Origin: Daphnia carinata
Taxonomy: Eukaryota; Arthropoda; Branchiopoda; Diplostraca; Daphniidae
Assembly (NCBI RefSeq): GCF_022539665.2
Contig: NC_081337.1
Coordinates: 11,525,768-11,589,767, forward strand
Length of the DNA: 64,000 nt
Direction: 5' to 3'
In this document: piece by piece, positions 22,621 through 34,051 of the stretch
Position numbering within the stretch: position 1 is the first letter of the stretch
Layout of the letters: each line of letters begins with the position of its first letter
Notes under the pieces: model-generated
The model's input: the letters and a program-made list of their open reading frames with translations, nothing else
The model's database searches: none
Told to the model about the DNA's origin: nothing
Translations under genes and position numbers: made by a program

Positions 22621-23279
22621 ATTTACGATAAAGAAATAGGGCTCCGGCAAGACGGATCATGTAAGAAATCTGATGTTATTTTATTATTTATTTTACCCTC
22701 TTTCGTAGAAAATCGTCTAGTGGATTGATAGAAGACGCCAACACTGAACTTTGAATTTCTTTATTTTACTTTTTTGATTTATTTGTGATGCGTAGGTATG
22801 ATGACTTGACATAGCACCTCTCCATTCACTCTACCCATGCTCACTTAGACTAGGTCGTGTTCAGAAAAAAAAGAAACAAAAAAAATTATAAGACGGGTTT
22901 GTGGCGTGGGAAGCCTTTTCTCATTCCCTACGCATTCGCCAACATCAGCAAACGGATCGACACATTTTGTGGTTTGCCAGACAACAGCGCCGACTGTCTC
23001 TTTTGTCTTCGTCAACCAAAAACTTCGCCGTATACCACTGTACTGGTTTGGTTAACGTTTCGTGGCTATGCTTTTTACCCATAGAAAACCGCCCGAATTG
23101 TATAGCATTGCCACAGAAACCCAAGTAATTGCCTATTTATATTGAAACTATGGTTGTAGCTGAAGTTGATGAGTGGAGCAGCCAGCGAATGTATCGTTGA
23201 AACTGTTTCAATATTTATTGCTGAAATTGGTTCAACAGCTTCTAGAATAGTTTTAGCCGGTCACTACAATGTCAAATAT
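22621..23279. other. Unassigned
   Basis: Two overlapping plus-strand open stretches of 75 residues (22,857-23,084 and 22,901-23,128) have no recognisable motif. It may contain the BEL-2 leader or LTR, but no second copy was found in the window. Confidence 0.3.
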
Positions 23280-23640
23280 TAATACAGAACCATTGGCAAA
23301 TCCAGCTATTCAGCCACTATTGTTACAGTTTCTCTTATTACACATACATTGACACAGGATTTTCAACAAACATTAATACAAAAATAACACATAACATAAT
23401 ATTTAAGCACATACGCGAAGGGAAGCCAGCTCACGCAAAGCTTCTTCTTAAGGACCTGCGCAAGAGTGGCAAGCTGGCGGCAGATCCCCCTCCTAACGTT
23501 CAATCGGTCATCGGGCCAAATCCTAACTCTCTCTAATTACAAGAGAGGCCAGTGGTCGACTCAGGTTAGACCTAACATCTAGGGGTAGAACAAGCACAGT
23601 AATAACATTTGACAAAAGATCGCAGCACCACCTACAGCAT
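23280..23640 (+). repeat. Dispersed repeat, copy A (partner at 63,250-63,620)
   Basis: It shares with 63,250-63,620 the same order of blocks: TTGTTACAGTTTCT, ATAACACATAACATA, GCGAAGGG(A/C)AGCCAGC, ATCGGGCCAAATCC, AAGAGAGGCCAG and TCTAGGGGT(A/G)GAA. Both are in the same orientation, about 40 kb apart. No TIR or LTR ends are obvious, so the element class is unknown. Confidence 0.75.
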
Positions 23641-25160
23641 ATTCTGCCACAACGAGTATGCAAAAAAGTACAGTTATCCGTCCTACTCTACCGAACCACT
23701 ATATCATTTAAGACCTTTTACTTAGCCGATTATAGCCTACTAATATATATATATTTTCTAAAAACATGAAATCGCCTGAATGGGAAAAAGTCCGCTTCAA
23801 TTACAGCAACTTACCACTTCTATTGCTGCTGCCAACAAAATAACAAAATAAATCTGTAAAAAAATTCAATCCTATCCCTGACGGGGCTGTGCCAATCGTA
23901 TTAGCCAGTCGTAAACCACTATAATCATCCATATAGCTCCACCTCAACACCATCAAAACTGTTATCGGTTTCGTTGCAATCCTGGGAAAAACTGGATTAC
24001 GCAATATGTTCCTTCAAACTTAATATCAAAATCGATTTCCCCGTTACCTTCTGAAACGGTATCCGAATCCGACGCGAGTTTCCTTTGGGCTTGCTCCTGT
24101 CCATTTAGACGGATTTCAGGGCTTGGTAAATTTATAATGCCACAAAACCAAGGTCTAATGTGTGCAACAATATAATTTCAGAAGATTGGTAGGGAAAAAT
24201 CCCATTGTAACAATTTGCAATGGTTACTTTATCACTGTCGATTACTGTCTCTACATTTATTGTTCCAATGATCAATTGGACTTTCTCAGAATATATCTGG
24301 AACTGCCTTTTGAACTCTGATCGCTGAACTTAGAGCTGTCTGAGAGATATTGTTAATATCACTGGTTTAAGAATGACCTTACTATCGGACATAGAAGTAA
24401 GTAGCCAACACGGCACGATACATAAATTATTAGTATTATTACCTGTCTGTTTTTTTGTGTACGATTTTTTAAAATTCTTAATTAGCAGATGTGTTGCTTC
24501 GAGACTTCCTTGCAACATCCAAATGAGTTTTTTTGTAATACTCTTCACTTCATACCAAAAAGAAAAAAAATCAGCCTGTTTTAGGATAAGATTGCATGAA
24601 ATTATAACGTTAATCTGGCGACGAGACGTTCCGTTCCGGATATCTTCAAGAATTTTGGGCAGTTGAGGAACAACTCCTTCGTCACGTCTTTATTTCACGT
24701 TGGAAGATATTAGATGTAAGTTATGGTATTATTATATATTCTACATGAAGTATGAGAAAACTGTAACGTATAATCAAAATCCATTGGTTAAATAGTCCCC
24801 TTAATCTAACAAAATCTAATTATCCAAAAAAAGTACTAGACTTTAAGACTATTATACAAACTTTCTGGGATTACTCATCTGTTTTGTAGGGGATACAAAA
24901 CCAGATATTTTGGAGGTAGTCTGTTCAGTCTCCTCGCATGTTGCTGACGCGGCTCCAGTCATCCAGTGGCCTTCATACAAAATCTAAAACAATAACATAA
25001 CAAAACATAAAAGCTGTAGAATAAACAAACATAATTTTTCAAAACTAGCGTTACCTGCAAAACATTGTGTGTGTTTGCCATAAAATCGGATAAAAAATGG
25101 ACTCACTTCTTCAGTATGTTTTTGAAATCTTCTGTTTCCAACCTCTTACGTCTTTAGTAA
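23641..25160. other. Unassigned AT-rich sequence
   Basis: Only short open stretches are present, the best being 24,548-24,330 (minus, 72 residues) and 24,373-24,666 (plus, 97 residues). None shows a domain. The minus-strand readings may continue the weak transposase-like region at 25,170-26,460. Confidence 0.3.
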
Positions 25161-25169
25161 AAGGCCAAT

Positions 25170-26460
25170 ATTTCCACCCATTTATGTCCATTCCATTATT
25201 TCCAATCTCCTTGTCTATTTCCACAGCTTTCCAAAGAACACCATGACGGCAAGTGCAAAATACCATCCTCGTTTCATCTAGTGCCTTTTTGTGATTTCAG
25301 TCTGCCCTTCCTGCCTTATACTCAGCGGAGCCACATTAACCCTTACTGCTGGATTCACGCCTTCATTGAAAGTAAACTAATACTGTGTTAGTTAGATAGA
25401 CAATATATGTTTATGTACGTGTAAGTTACATGTGAATGTTACACTACATGAACCGCTAATGAACAACATCAACATTCCAAACGCCAAGCATCTGAAAAGG
25501 GTTTGGAAAAAACTTTCTTTCCGATGTGCCGGGATTTTGGCGTTTCAAGTTGCGCCTCATTTGAGGTAATGTACTTCAAATAAATTAAAAGCAATTTTTT
25601 TCCCAATGTTAGACACAACGTAATCCGCTGCGTTGGCATCCTTTTTTTTGCCACATGTGGCACACTGAATACGCAGGAATGAAAATCAAATCTTCCTATA
25701 TATTTAATGGAAGGAGAAAATTTAGGTAAAATACAAATTTGATAGCCTATAAGTCATAGTACTTTCTGTTATGATGGCTATCCTTTTCCGAGTTGTTAAT
25801 AAAGAAGCTGTAAAACGATAAATGTTTTACATCTGAGCGACACGATACTGGGAAACATGGAACTGGAATATTTGTACAATAAGAATTTAAACAGTCAACC
25901 AATAAAAATGATGTTAGTTAAAAAGAGCCTACTTACCGCAAGCAATAATTTGACCAGACAAAACAAATTGTTCAGGTAGGAGAGTCTGCGTTTCTTCCTG
26001 TAGAGAGTTCGCAGATGAAATGACATCTCCTCTTCCGAAATTTCCACAAGAAATGAGAAGTGGTGCTTGGCAATCCCAATGCTAAGCAGTTGAAAATGAT
26101 TGTGACAACACGAAAGCTTAAAAAAAATTGTGTTGATAAAACATTGTGTATAAACTCATTGATTCTTCAACTGTAGTTTGACCTTGCAGTTTTAGTTTCT
26201 TCGAGTTCTTCATTAATGAAAGATTCTTCGCATCGAAATAAATTCACTTGTTCTTCAATATAATTAAGGCGGTTTTGAACAAGATTATCTTCTGCTTCCT
26301 TACTGGATCGAGACTCAACTAGACAGCTATCCAAAGTTTCTAAAGAATTCATCAATGTTGTCTCGGAAATTACTACACTATGTAAATTAAATGATTTCTT
26401 TTTATTATAAAGAAAGAACCAAATTTTGTTTTTGTGTTTGCTTTTCCATACCTCTGGCAA
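25170..26460 (-). pseudogene. Unclassified coding-like relic, possibly a DNA transposase
   Basis: Minus strand. A 97-residue acidic, probably coiled stretch (26,460-26,167) is followed by a reading with a CATCGKKKDANAADY motif (near 25,650) and then ALDETRMVF and CRHGVLWKAVEIDKE (near 25,290-25,220). The last two weakly recall the Kyakuja-Dileera-Zisupton transposase core, where a Cys-Arg-His-Gly motif occurs. Frames are broken, the length is far below a full transposase, and I could not find TIRs. It could equally be an eroded host exon set. Confidence 0.25.
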
Positions 26461-26744
26461 CCGATCGACTTAACATTCGATCGCTTTTTCATTTTTCATT
26501 CAACCTCTCCCACTCATTCATTAAATCTAAGGAATGATCGGATTTCTTTGCACAATGAGCCCATTTTGTCCATTTTATATATAAAGATTGGGTTGGAAGC
26601 TAGAAAAATCAAAACAAACAACGTTTTACTGAAGCCCAACGCATTTATCAGGTCATAAAGAAAACATGTATCTGCAACTTTGCTCTTAGTAATACATATG
26701 TAGTGAGACCACGTTGACGAAAAAATCGCTGTCTCTCCCTAGGT
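26461..26744. other. Unassigned; right edge of the block that splits BEL-1
   Basis: No motif is recognised. BEL-1 homology resumes at about 26,745, so the insertion or rearrangement breakpoint should lie near here. Confidence 0.3.
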
Positions 26745-28234
26745 TAGAATTAGTTAACAATTTGTTAGCAGTGAGACTAGGCGAATACGTTTGACAAAGC
26801 CTTCAGAACAAAACAATATGTAGGATTCAGTCACAGCATTTTGGTGGATAAAAACGGGGAATCTGGGAGTTTGAACCATCTCGTTCACAATAGTCACTGA
26901 ATTAAGAGAAAAATTTCCGTGGTACAGAACCCAGCTGACATAGCCTCACTAAGAGCATCAGTGATCCAACTCAAGGAAAGAAAAGAAAGGTGGGCAAGGC
27001 CAAAATCCTTAGATCAGAAAGAAAACTGGACGAAAAATCCAATAGAGGCGGATAGAAAATAAGAGAAAGAAATTAGTAAACAAAAAAAGAATAAAGAAGC
27101 AACACAACTCAGAATAAATAGTTCACAATGTTGGTATAAAAACAGGGCATATCGTACGATAATAAGGGTATTTGCAACCATTAAAGAGAACTGTGCGTAG
27201 ATTCAAAGGAAGAGCATACATCAGAATAAAAAAAAGGCTAAACTCAGACCTGAAGAAATACAATATTCTATCAATGGACGAAATAGGAGACGTGGAGCTA
27301 GACATCTGGAGAAACGTGCAGCAACAAGCATTTCCAGAGTATGACGAAAAGAACAAGATTTCAGATGTAACGGCCGACACCACAATTGGCTGAATAATTA
27401 CAATAATGAAGCGGTAATTTAGTACCAGAAGATCACTATTTCACGAAAAAGTTAGTAGGACAAACTCATGAATGGTTGAAACACACAAGGGTAAGCACTG
27501 CAATGCTAGAATTGAGGAGAACGTTTTGTATACCAAAATTGAGACAAACAACGAAAAAGGAACCAAAGAGGTGTTTAAAGTGCCAAAACCTGGGCGCCAG
27601 AGCGTTCAACGAAATACCAACTTCCTAGCCAACTGATGTGCTAGAGATGTCGAACCCATACAATGTAACGGGAGTAGACTTTGCTGGACTATTTCCAATT
27701 ACCATTACTAGAGCGAAAAACAAAGCGAAACCATGCATCTGCCTATTACATGTGCCGTAACATTGGCAATGCACTTGAAGGTCTCTAGAGACCAAGAAAC
27801 ATCAACATTTATATTTGCGTTTAGGGGATTGTTAGCAAGAAATTAGTGGTCGGTGGCGGATGTGCCCAAGGCAGTGTACGCTGATATCGGCGCAACATTG
27901 ACGCAAGTAGCAAATATCTAGAAGCAGCTGTAAAAGCGAGAAAGTATACAATACACTCGCAGATCTTAACGTCAAATGGAGAGTTTCCCAATATTTCACA
28001 CTCGTGGGGGGATTTGGGGAAAGAATGTCTAGATGGTAAAACGATTGTTATACAAAACATACGGAGACACATATCTAAATTTGATCTATTCCAAACAGTG
28101 TTACCGAAATTGAGCATACTATTAACACAAGACGTCTGACATACCTAACGGAAAAGGATAATAAACTCCTGACCCCAAAGCCACTAATATCAGGGTACAG
28201 ATAAAGGCAAAACCACCCAATAAACGAGGATGAA
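26745..28234 (+). pseudogene. BEL-1: RNase H end and integrase relic
   Basis: Plus strand. It begins with an RNase H-like reading (LLAVRLGEYV, then QNPADIAS near 26,930), continues with VELDIWRNVQQQAFPEYDEK (27,292-27,351), then the integrase region: HEWLKHTRVSTAMLELRRTF (27,470-27,530), CLKCQNLGARAFNE and NPYNVTGVDFAGLFPI (27,654-27,701), which carries the first catalytic aspartate. Near 28,000 GGFGERMSRW marks the third catalytic residue region, and TEIEHTINTRRLTYL follows. The BEL tail is missing before the LTR-like repeat. Many stops are present. Same orientation as the RT half at 15,241-18,512; about 230 codons of RNase H are lost between them. Confidence 0.78.
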
Positions 28235-28716
28235 GTTCCGTTCTGTTTAATTGCACAAATTGTCAACGGCGGTTTTCTGTAACTGTATATTTAGGTCGGT
28301 TTAGGCCTAAACAATACACACCCTTTCCCCTAACTTCCCGGCGTTCAGTCTACTTATCACGGTAAATTTCATCCCCTTTTGTGTCCCATACCTGTTGTGG
28401 TCCGTCACATTGTCTGTCGTCTAGTGCGTGCCCATCGTTTATCGCCGTCGACCGTTGTCCATCGCCATATCCGCCGTCCACCAACGTGCCCGTCATCTGT
28501 CACCGTTTCTCATGGTCCGTCGCCAGCCTTCCTCAGTTCAGCCTACTCCCTCTTCCACAACTTTCCTTAGAATACATCCACAGACTGAGATCCTGCCGCA
28601 TACGTATACATAGTTTACTTTCATACAATTTGTTATAGTTACTCTTCGCTCGTCTATCCGTGTGTCCGCGGTTGTATAACGTTGCTGGAATACCATACCG
28701 ATTTCAATAACACTTA
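28235..28716 (+). repeat. BEL-1 LTR-like repeat, right copy
   Basis: This is the uninterrupted counterpart of 6,616-7,576 plus 14,634-14,725. It directly follows the BEL-1 integrase and directly precedes the resumed gypsy-1 integrase. It preserves the pre-insertion TA site of the MITE (28,573-28,574) and the region where the 7-kb element entered the left copy (about 28,670). The 3' edge is estimated. Confidence 0.6.
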
Positions 28717-29890
28717 CAGTTCTATTTTCCCGTTAAAGGACAGACTTGGAACTCGTCGCCTGTTGCGCTGGAGAATATATAGCATAGAACATGCTAGACC
28801 TTTTTGAGAGTCGGCAGTCTCCGACGTTCGTTGCCGCAGCAGACCTCACTTCAATCTATAATGGCTATTTCGGGGAAATCAAGTGTATAGAACGTGCAAA
28901 ATCGGTTGTGTACTAGCCAGGATACATCGCCGAAGTCGGAAACTTGTTGGTGTCATACTCAACTGGCTAAGAAAACTAACAATCGAGAATGGCGAGAACT
29001 AGATAGTTTCGTCTGCCGTCATAGCAGAACTCGACCGCATTCTTCACCGATTTCCATCCATGCTGCGATCTGACAATGGATCCCAATACGGCTAGTTCCG
29101 GGACTATTGTACCTCCAACAGCATTCAGCACACTACGTCAACCCCATAATACCCGCATTCATATGCATTGACTGAGATGACCATGCAGAGGGTGAAGCAA
29201 CGCCTCCTCAAATTGCCAGGAGATGGGCAAACGGTTTGGGATGCTCTTCCCCAGTTCGTTCAAACAAGCGTCAACAACTCTCGGCCGCCAGGGATCCTCC
29301 TACAAGGCCGTCATCTCCCTGGCGCTCTGCAGTCCGTCAGCAGTTGCAAGAGACGCACACAGCAGCAATATTTATCTATGGCTGTTTCCCGACCACTCCT
29401 GGTTTTTTTTGTCCGTCGATCATGCGGTCCACACTCGTGTCCTCCGAGAGGTATTCCGGTAACTGTTACAAAAGTCTGTGCAGAGCCATATTCTTACATA
29501 GTACACAACTGAAATGGGCGCAAATACAGGCGGACCAGTCGAAACATCAACATCCAACGAGAAGAAAGCCCAGCTTCTCCACCTTCGTCGCCATTTTCCC
29601 AGCCACCGGCTCGATCACTTTCGCAGCTCATGTTGTATCAAAATTTTCCGGCCCTAATCCACGCCGTATAGTTACCATCACCGATACATCTAAATTATCC
29701 GGTTGGCGAGAATCTATTACACGGATGCACACCGGTCGCTCCCGCACCCGCCGCATTCCAACCAGACCGCCCTGGTCAAGAGACATGCGTTCTACGTGGA
29801 GCCACCCACTCCGGACGGCCCTACCTCGCCAATCCCTGCTCCTTTCCCGTTTAGAATCTATTTGTACCACATACGTATGTTTGTAATACA
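28717..29890 (+). pseudogene. Ty3/gypsy-1, 3' half: integrase and tail relic
   Basis: Plus strand. The integrase zinc-binding domain reads GGYFGEIKCIERAKSVVYW near 28,861, followed by the catalytic core with SSAVIAELDRILHRFPSMLR (about 29,009) and SDNGSQYG, the second catalytic region, then TTSTP and PHSYALTEMTMQRVKQRLLK (29,154-29,211), where the third acidic residue is in TEM. The tail ends with PEPYSY-like and NGRKYRRTSRNINIQREES sequence (29,514-29,570) typical of the gypsy integrase C-terminus. It continues exactly where the left half stops (6,330). Stops and frameshifts are frequent. Confidence 0.78.
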
Positions 29891-31300
29891 CCTTTTCTTT
29901 TTTTTTTTCGCTATTTTCTGTCCAATTCCATCCATAATGTTCTTTCATTTTCTTCTCCCGACAATTTCTATCTTTCTACAAAGAGCTATACCCTAATGCT
30001 ATTTTTAAAGAAACAAATATTTAAACTACTGCTGACGAAGAAATACGTCGTCGTACATCAACGATGTTCCCCCTCTGGGCGCAATTATAGCAAAATATTC
30101 AAATGCTGCCGATAATTTGGTTATTGATCGTTCTTCTCGATCAAAACACAAGGAAAATCTTCCACAAAGTTTTCTTCTAGATCTTCATTAAGTTTTCGTC
30201 GGTCGTAGTAATTAATACCATCCTATTTGAAACTAGAATATTGATCGCAAAAAAACTAATAAAGTAGCCAGTGAATTGCGTTTACTGGGTCTGAAATGCA
30301 AAAATTACATCGGAATCTAGGACAAAATGTTTTTCATATGGCTCGTCACATATTGGGTGATAGGAAGAGCAAGACTGATCATGGTCTCTTATTGATTTTT
30401 AGAACTCAGTCAGTGTTCCGATGCTAACGATGATACAACGATTTTTCACGAAGTCTCCTGATGAGATGAATTTTGAAATTGCATGTTAGACCCTTGAATT
30501 ATGGCTCGCGCCGAACATGGTCGAAATGAAACTTGTCGTAGAGCGAAATAAATACTGCTACCACAATTTATTGAACATTCCGGTCGGGTTCGACTCTCTA
30601 CTAGGCAATTCAAAGTCTGGCCAGCAAACTCGGGAAATAAAAAAGTTTTCAGTTGTGTCGTTCCAAAAACGATTGATTGATTTAGACGAAGGCTTATTAA
30701 ATATGGTCTGTGGCTGTTGCATTTTTTTGTAAAAAGTTTGAGCAAGTAACTATATCCCTATACCAGATAACTATCTCAATTTAGACACGCGTTATGCCTT
30801 ATATTCACCTGGACCTGGAACCTGGATCTCGCTACGTTAAGTTTAGTCAATAAAATTCGTAAAACATATATTCATATATCATATAAGTCAATTCGTCGTA
30901 AAACATATATTTCCACGATTCATGACGTTTTGAATGAGGCAGATCACGAACAAAAAAAATGAAAATCGGCCTCGCCGTATTATTGCCAACCACAGCTATA
31001 ATTCCGTACTAGAAGCAACATACAATGTAAGGTATAAAAAAAAATTTAATAGAAAAAGTGACAAATAAAGTAAACGTCACGGTATTGCCTTTCCTTTCGT
31101 TTAATGACTCGTTGAAGTGAAGTTTCATCACATCCATGGACGCGTGTAATCAGGAACTGGATCAGCCCTAGTTTTTCTTACACTTGCTGATCTGTCGAAA
31201 ATCTGTACAACTAGCCGGATGTACAGCTATGGGATGTTTTATTCCGTGCCAGTCTTGTTGTATCAGCTCTTTACGATCCTTAGCATGTTTATTGAAAAAA
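29891..31300. other. Unassigned, AT-rich
   Basis: Only short open stretches occur (for example 30,745-30,446 minus and 30,517-30,732 plus) with no known motif. It may hold the 5' part of the MULE-like element that follows. Confidence 0.3.
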
Positions 31301-31306
31301 TAAGCA

Positions 31307-32560
31307 TTGTTTCCAAAAATGATCAAGTTTTACGAATACTTGATCATTTTCCATCTTAAAGCTGTCCCCGATTGCGTATGTTCTAATGACAGAGAAGACC
31401 TTAGAGCTCTACATTTACGTAATTTAAAGATTTTAGAGGGTGTTGAGACGGAATTTCCTGGTGATGGATTTGCAGTTGAAGTGATGATTTCCGATGACGA
31501 AGAGCCCATTCTCGTAGTCATGGAACATACATTTCCAAATGGAAGATGTCGTGGATGTTGGTTCCACTATTTACAGATAGCACAGTGTTTATTTAATTGC
31601 ATGACAGAATAGTGCTGCCTAATATTGCATAATTTATGATTGAATATTTATTTTTTGTGAAATTATTTATTTTGGTTTCTTCCTTGCAGACCATCTACCA
31701 AAGAGCCTGCCAAGAAGGACGTGGCTGCTTATCTTGTTAGGAGAGTTGTCCGTCGAATAGTTAAGATGCTAATTGGTTTTGTGTTTCAGAAACGAAACGG
31801 CGTCTGATCTTGAAGAAGAAAGACCGGCAGTTCGTTGTGGTGTCGCCCCAATTGTATACTTCGTATACCACGGCGGATATTGGATTGCAACCCAAGGCCC
31901 TGAAAGAATCAGCGTTTGTGATAAAGATGATCTATGAAGATGAATAACCGCGTAGAATCCTGGAAGCGTTGGTTCAATGCTTGCTGGAAGTTGCCCATGG
32001 AAATTTTTGGGATTTCATCAGTGAGTGTTGCAATTAGTAACGTTTCTTTTTTCTGGCTGCATTGGCTGCACTCCGTGACGGCCAAGAAATAGGTCGACAT
32101 CGTACAGATTGGACAAGATGCCCGTATAGCACAATACACAAGGTTACTGCGGAATAGCGAAATTAATCTTCACAGATTTATTGAGGTAGCAGCTGAATTC
32201 TTGAATGTGCTTGAGTAAGTATATATCTCTATTCATCGAATTCAAAGCTCAACTTGTTTCTTTATGCATTGCTGTTGTTCATTTTTCCCATTTTGGCAAT
32301 AAGGATTTGCTACAATAACCCACGACTATTAATGAGGGTGCAATACAAAATAATGAAGTAGGTTTGCCAAGCATTGCTGGTAATCGTCCGCCAAGGAATG
32401 CTACAAGAAAGCCACCGCAAATTGTTGCCGGAAGCCAGCATGTTCAGTCTGCCTTGATACCCGATCCACCTGCCGCCGCAGTTAATGCACGTGGCATCTA
32501 AGACAATGCACCGGTCGAGCGACAGGTTCCAGTGTCATCCTACATGACCAGCCTGCCGTT
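31307..32560 (+). pseudogene. MULE-like transposase relic
   Basis: The 31,307-31,612 frame (101 residues) carries SDDEEPILVVMEHTFPNGRC followed by GCWFHYLQ. This matches the D-E...FP...GC-FH--Q block of Mutator-like (MULE) transposases, where the aspartate is catalytic. Downstream, with frameshifts, NNRVESWKRWFNACW (near 31,943) and VDIVQIGQDARIAQYTRLLR (near 32,093) match the conserved TNN-VE-W block and the Gln-rich segment that follow the DDE core. A proline-rich tail runs to about 32,560. N-terminal domains, TIRs and 9-11 bp duplications were not seen. It is split into at least three frames and is not functional. Confidence 0.55.
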
Positions 32561-33010
32561 CTGCTAAGACATTTCCGAAATCGCCCAATGCCATAAACAC
32601 TGCCAATGCCTAATCAACACCATAAATACTGCTTTTATTTTGTGTAGGCATACCATCTGTGAAACATAAGCAGAGCGTGTTGGCCCTTTTTGCTGCCTTG
32701 CTAAGCGCCCATTCAACAAATTTTCAAGATTTTTGTTCAAGAAATTCTGGCGATTTATATTAACCGACAGCTTAACGTGTGAACGTATCCCAACTGCAAA
32801 CACTGTTTCACAAATAAAACGTAACTTTGGAATATGGTACTAAGACTTATGGTTTATGCTGAATATTTTGGTAAGACCAACGTATCAAAGGTAGTAATGT
32901 TGATTAAAACTCTTATGAATAAAATAGTTTTCACAAAGAAAATGTTAGATGCGTTAGTAAATATCAATTATTAAATAGCCAAAATGTATAAAAATTTCAT
33001 AAGAAAAATG
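32561..33010. other. Unassigned
   Basis: AT-rich; a 79-residue minus-strand stretch (32,803-32,564) lacks motifs. I see nothing else. Confidence 0.35.
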
Positions 33011-33299
33011 TTTCAGTTAAGTATCATAGATAGTATGATAGTCAGTGGAGAAATGATAGTTATAAGTAAAAAGTTCCAGATGTAATGCAAACTGGTAAAC
33101 AGAAGACAATGCAGCGGAATTGTTGGTAGAGCGTCTAATTATAGAGGAGTCAGCTAGTTTTTTAGCTGTTTTTTTCTGGGGGTTGCACAAGTTAGAATGG
33201 TGAGTTATTGTCTGTAGTGTTGATTGTAGGCTAATTGCGGCAACACAATTATTTTGGTTCTGTGATGTAAAAACATATTCAGCGTTTCTCCGATAAATC

Positions 33300-33900
33300 G
33301 GCCACCATTTCTCGTGTTCACAATCCCCAAAATGAACCAAAAGGCATAAATAGCTTCGTTCGTCATTTCAGGATAATGAATAATAGTATGGAGACGATAA
33401 TCTGAACAGGATCTTTTCAGGAATTTTCTTCATTGAATACTTTCCAGTCTGCCTTTATAACCCCCTTCATAGTAAAAACGGGTGCAGCTTATCAGAGGTA
33501 CAGTTAAACCAGTCTAAATACATAAATAAAAGAGTCTCCAACAAAGAGTAGGTGTGTCGGGCTAAATTGATGGAAGGGGTAGGTAAGTCGGATTTGTTAA
33601 ACCGAAGGGGTATGTTTCTCGGGTTCAGTTAAACGAAGGTGTAGGTGCGTCGATCAGCCGTCAACGATTGGGTAGATATGTCTGTCTCAATTAAACAAAC
33701 GGGTAGACACGACGGCTGTAACTTTAATATATTTTTAATGGGGTAGATGTGACGGGATCGTTATTTAATTATTTATTGGTTACATATGTCTAGGTAGTTT
33801 TGACGAGAGATGTTTTTCCTTTTTTTCAGGGTTAGGTATGTCGGGTTAGGTTTGTCGTTTTTTAGGTAGGTCTGTCAAAACCTATAGATACTTGTGACGG
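33300..33900 (-). repeat. Minisatellite-bearing repeat, copy A (inverted partner at 62,187-62,960)
   Basis: Blocks shared in inverted order with 62.2-62.96 kb include CGTTCGTCATTTCA, AATAATAGTATGGAGACG, CAGTCTGCCTTTATAACCCC against its complement, and TAAATACATAAA. The 33,540-33,890 part is a degenerate tandem repeat of about 38 bp around GGGGTAGRTNTGTCGG. A 107-residue open stretch (33,340-33,017, minus) partly overlaps the shared part but has no motif. Confidence 0.75.
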
Positions 33901-33904
33901 AAGG

Positions 33905-34051
33905 TAGCTCTGTCTTCCTGCCAAAACGGCAACCCACGTTCGGCTGTGCAATTTATGTCTTCCTGATAAAGAGAGATGTAGTGATTGGCAACAATTGCAA
34001 TCCGTAATTAACAATGCACACATTTCTGTCTCAACACACAAAGCGTCTACA
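33905..34051 (+). repeat. LTR-like end, copy 2 (candidate gypsy-1 3' LTR)
   Basis: It ends in CACACAAAGCGTCTACA like the block at 3,560-3,644, with TGTAGTGA-TTGGCAAC and TAACAAT shared upstream. Its position 3' of the gypsy-1 integrase and the same orientation fit the second LTR of a 30-kb composite gypsy-1. The left edge is set where the minisatellite ends and is approximate. Confidence 0.45.
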
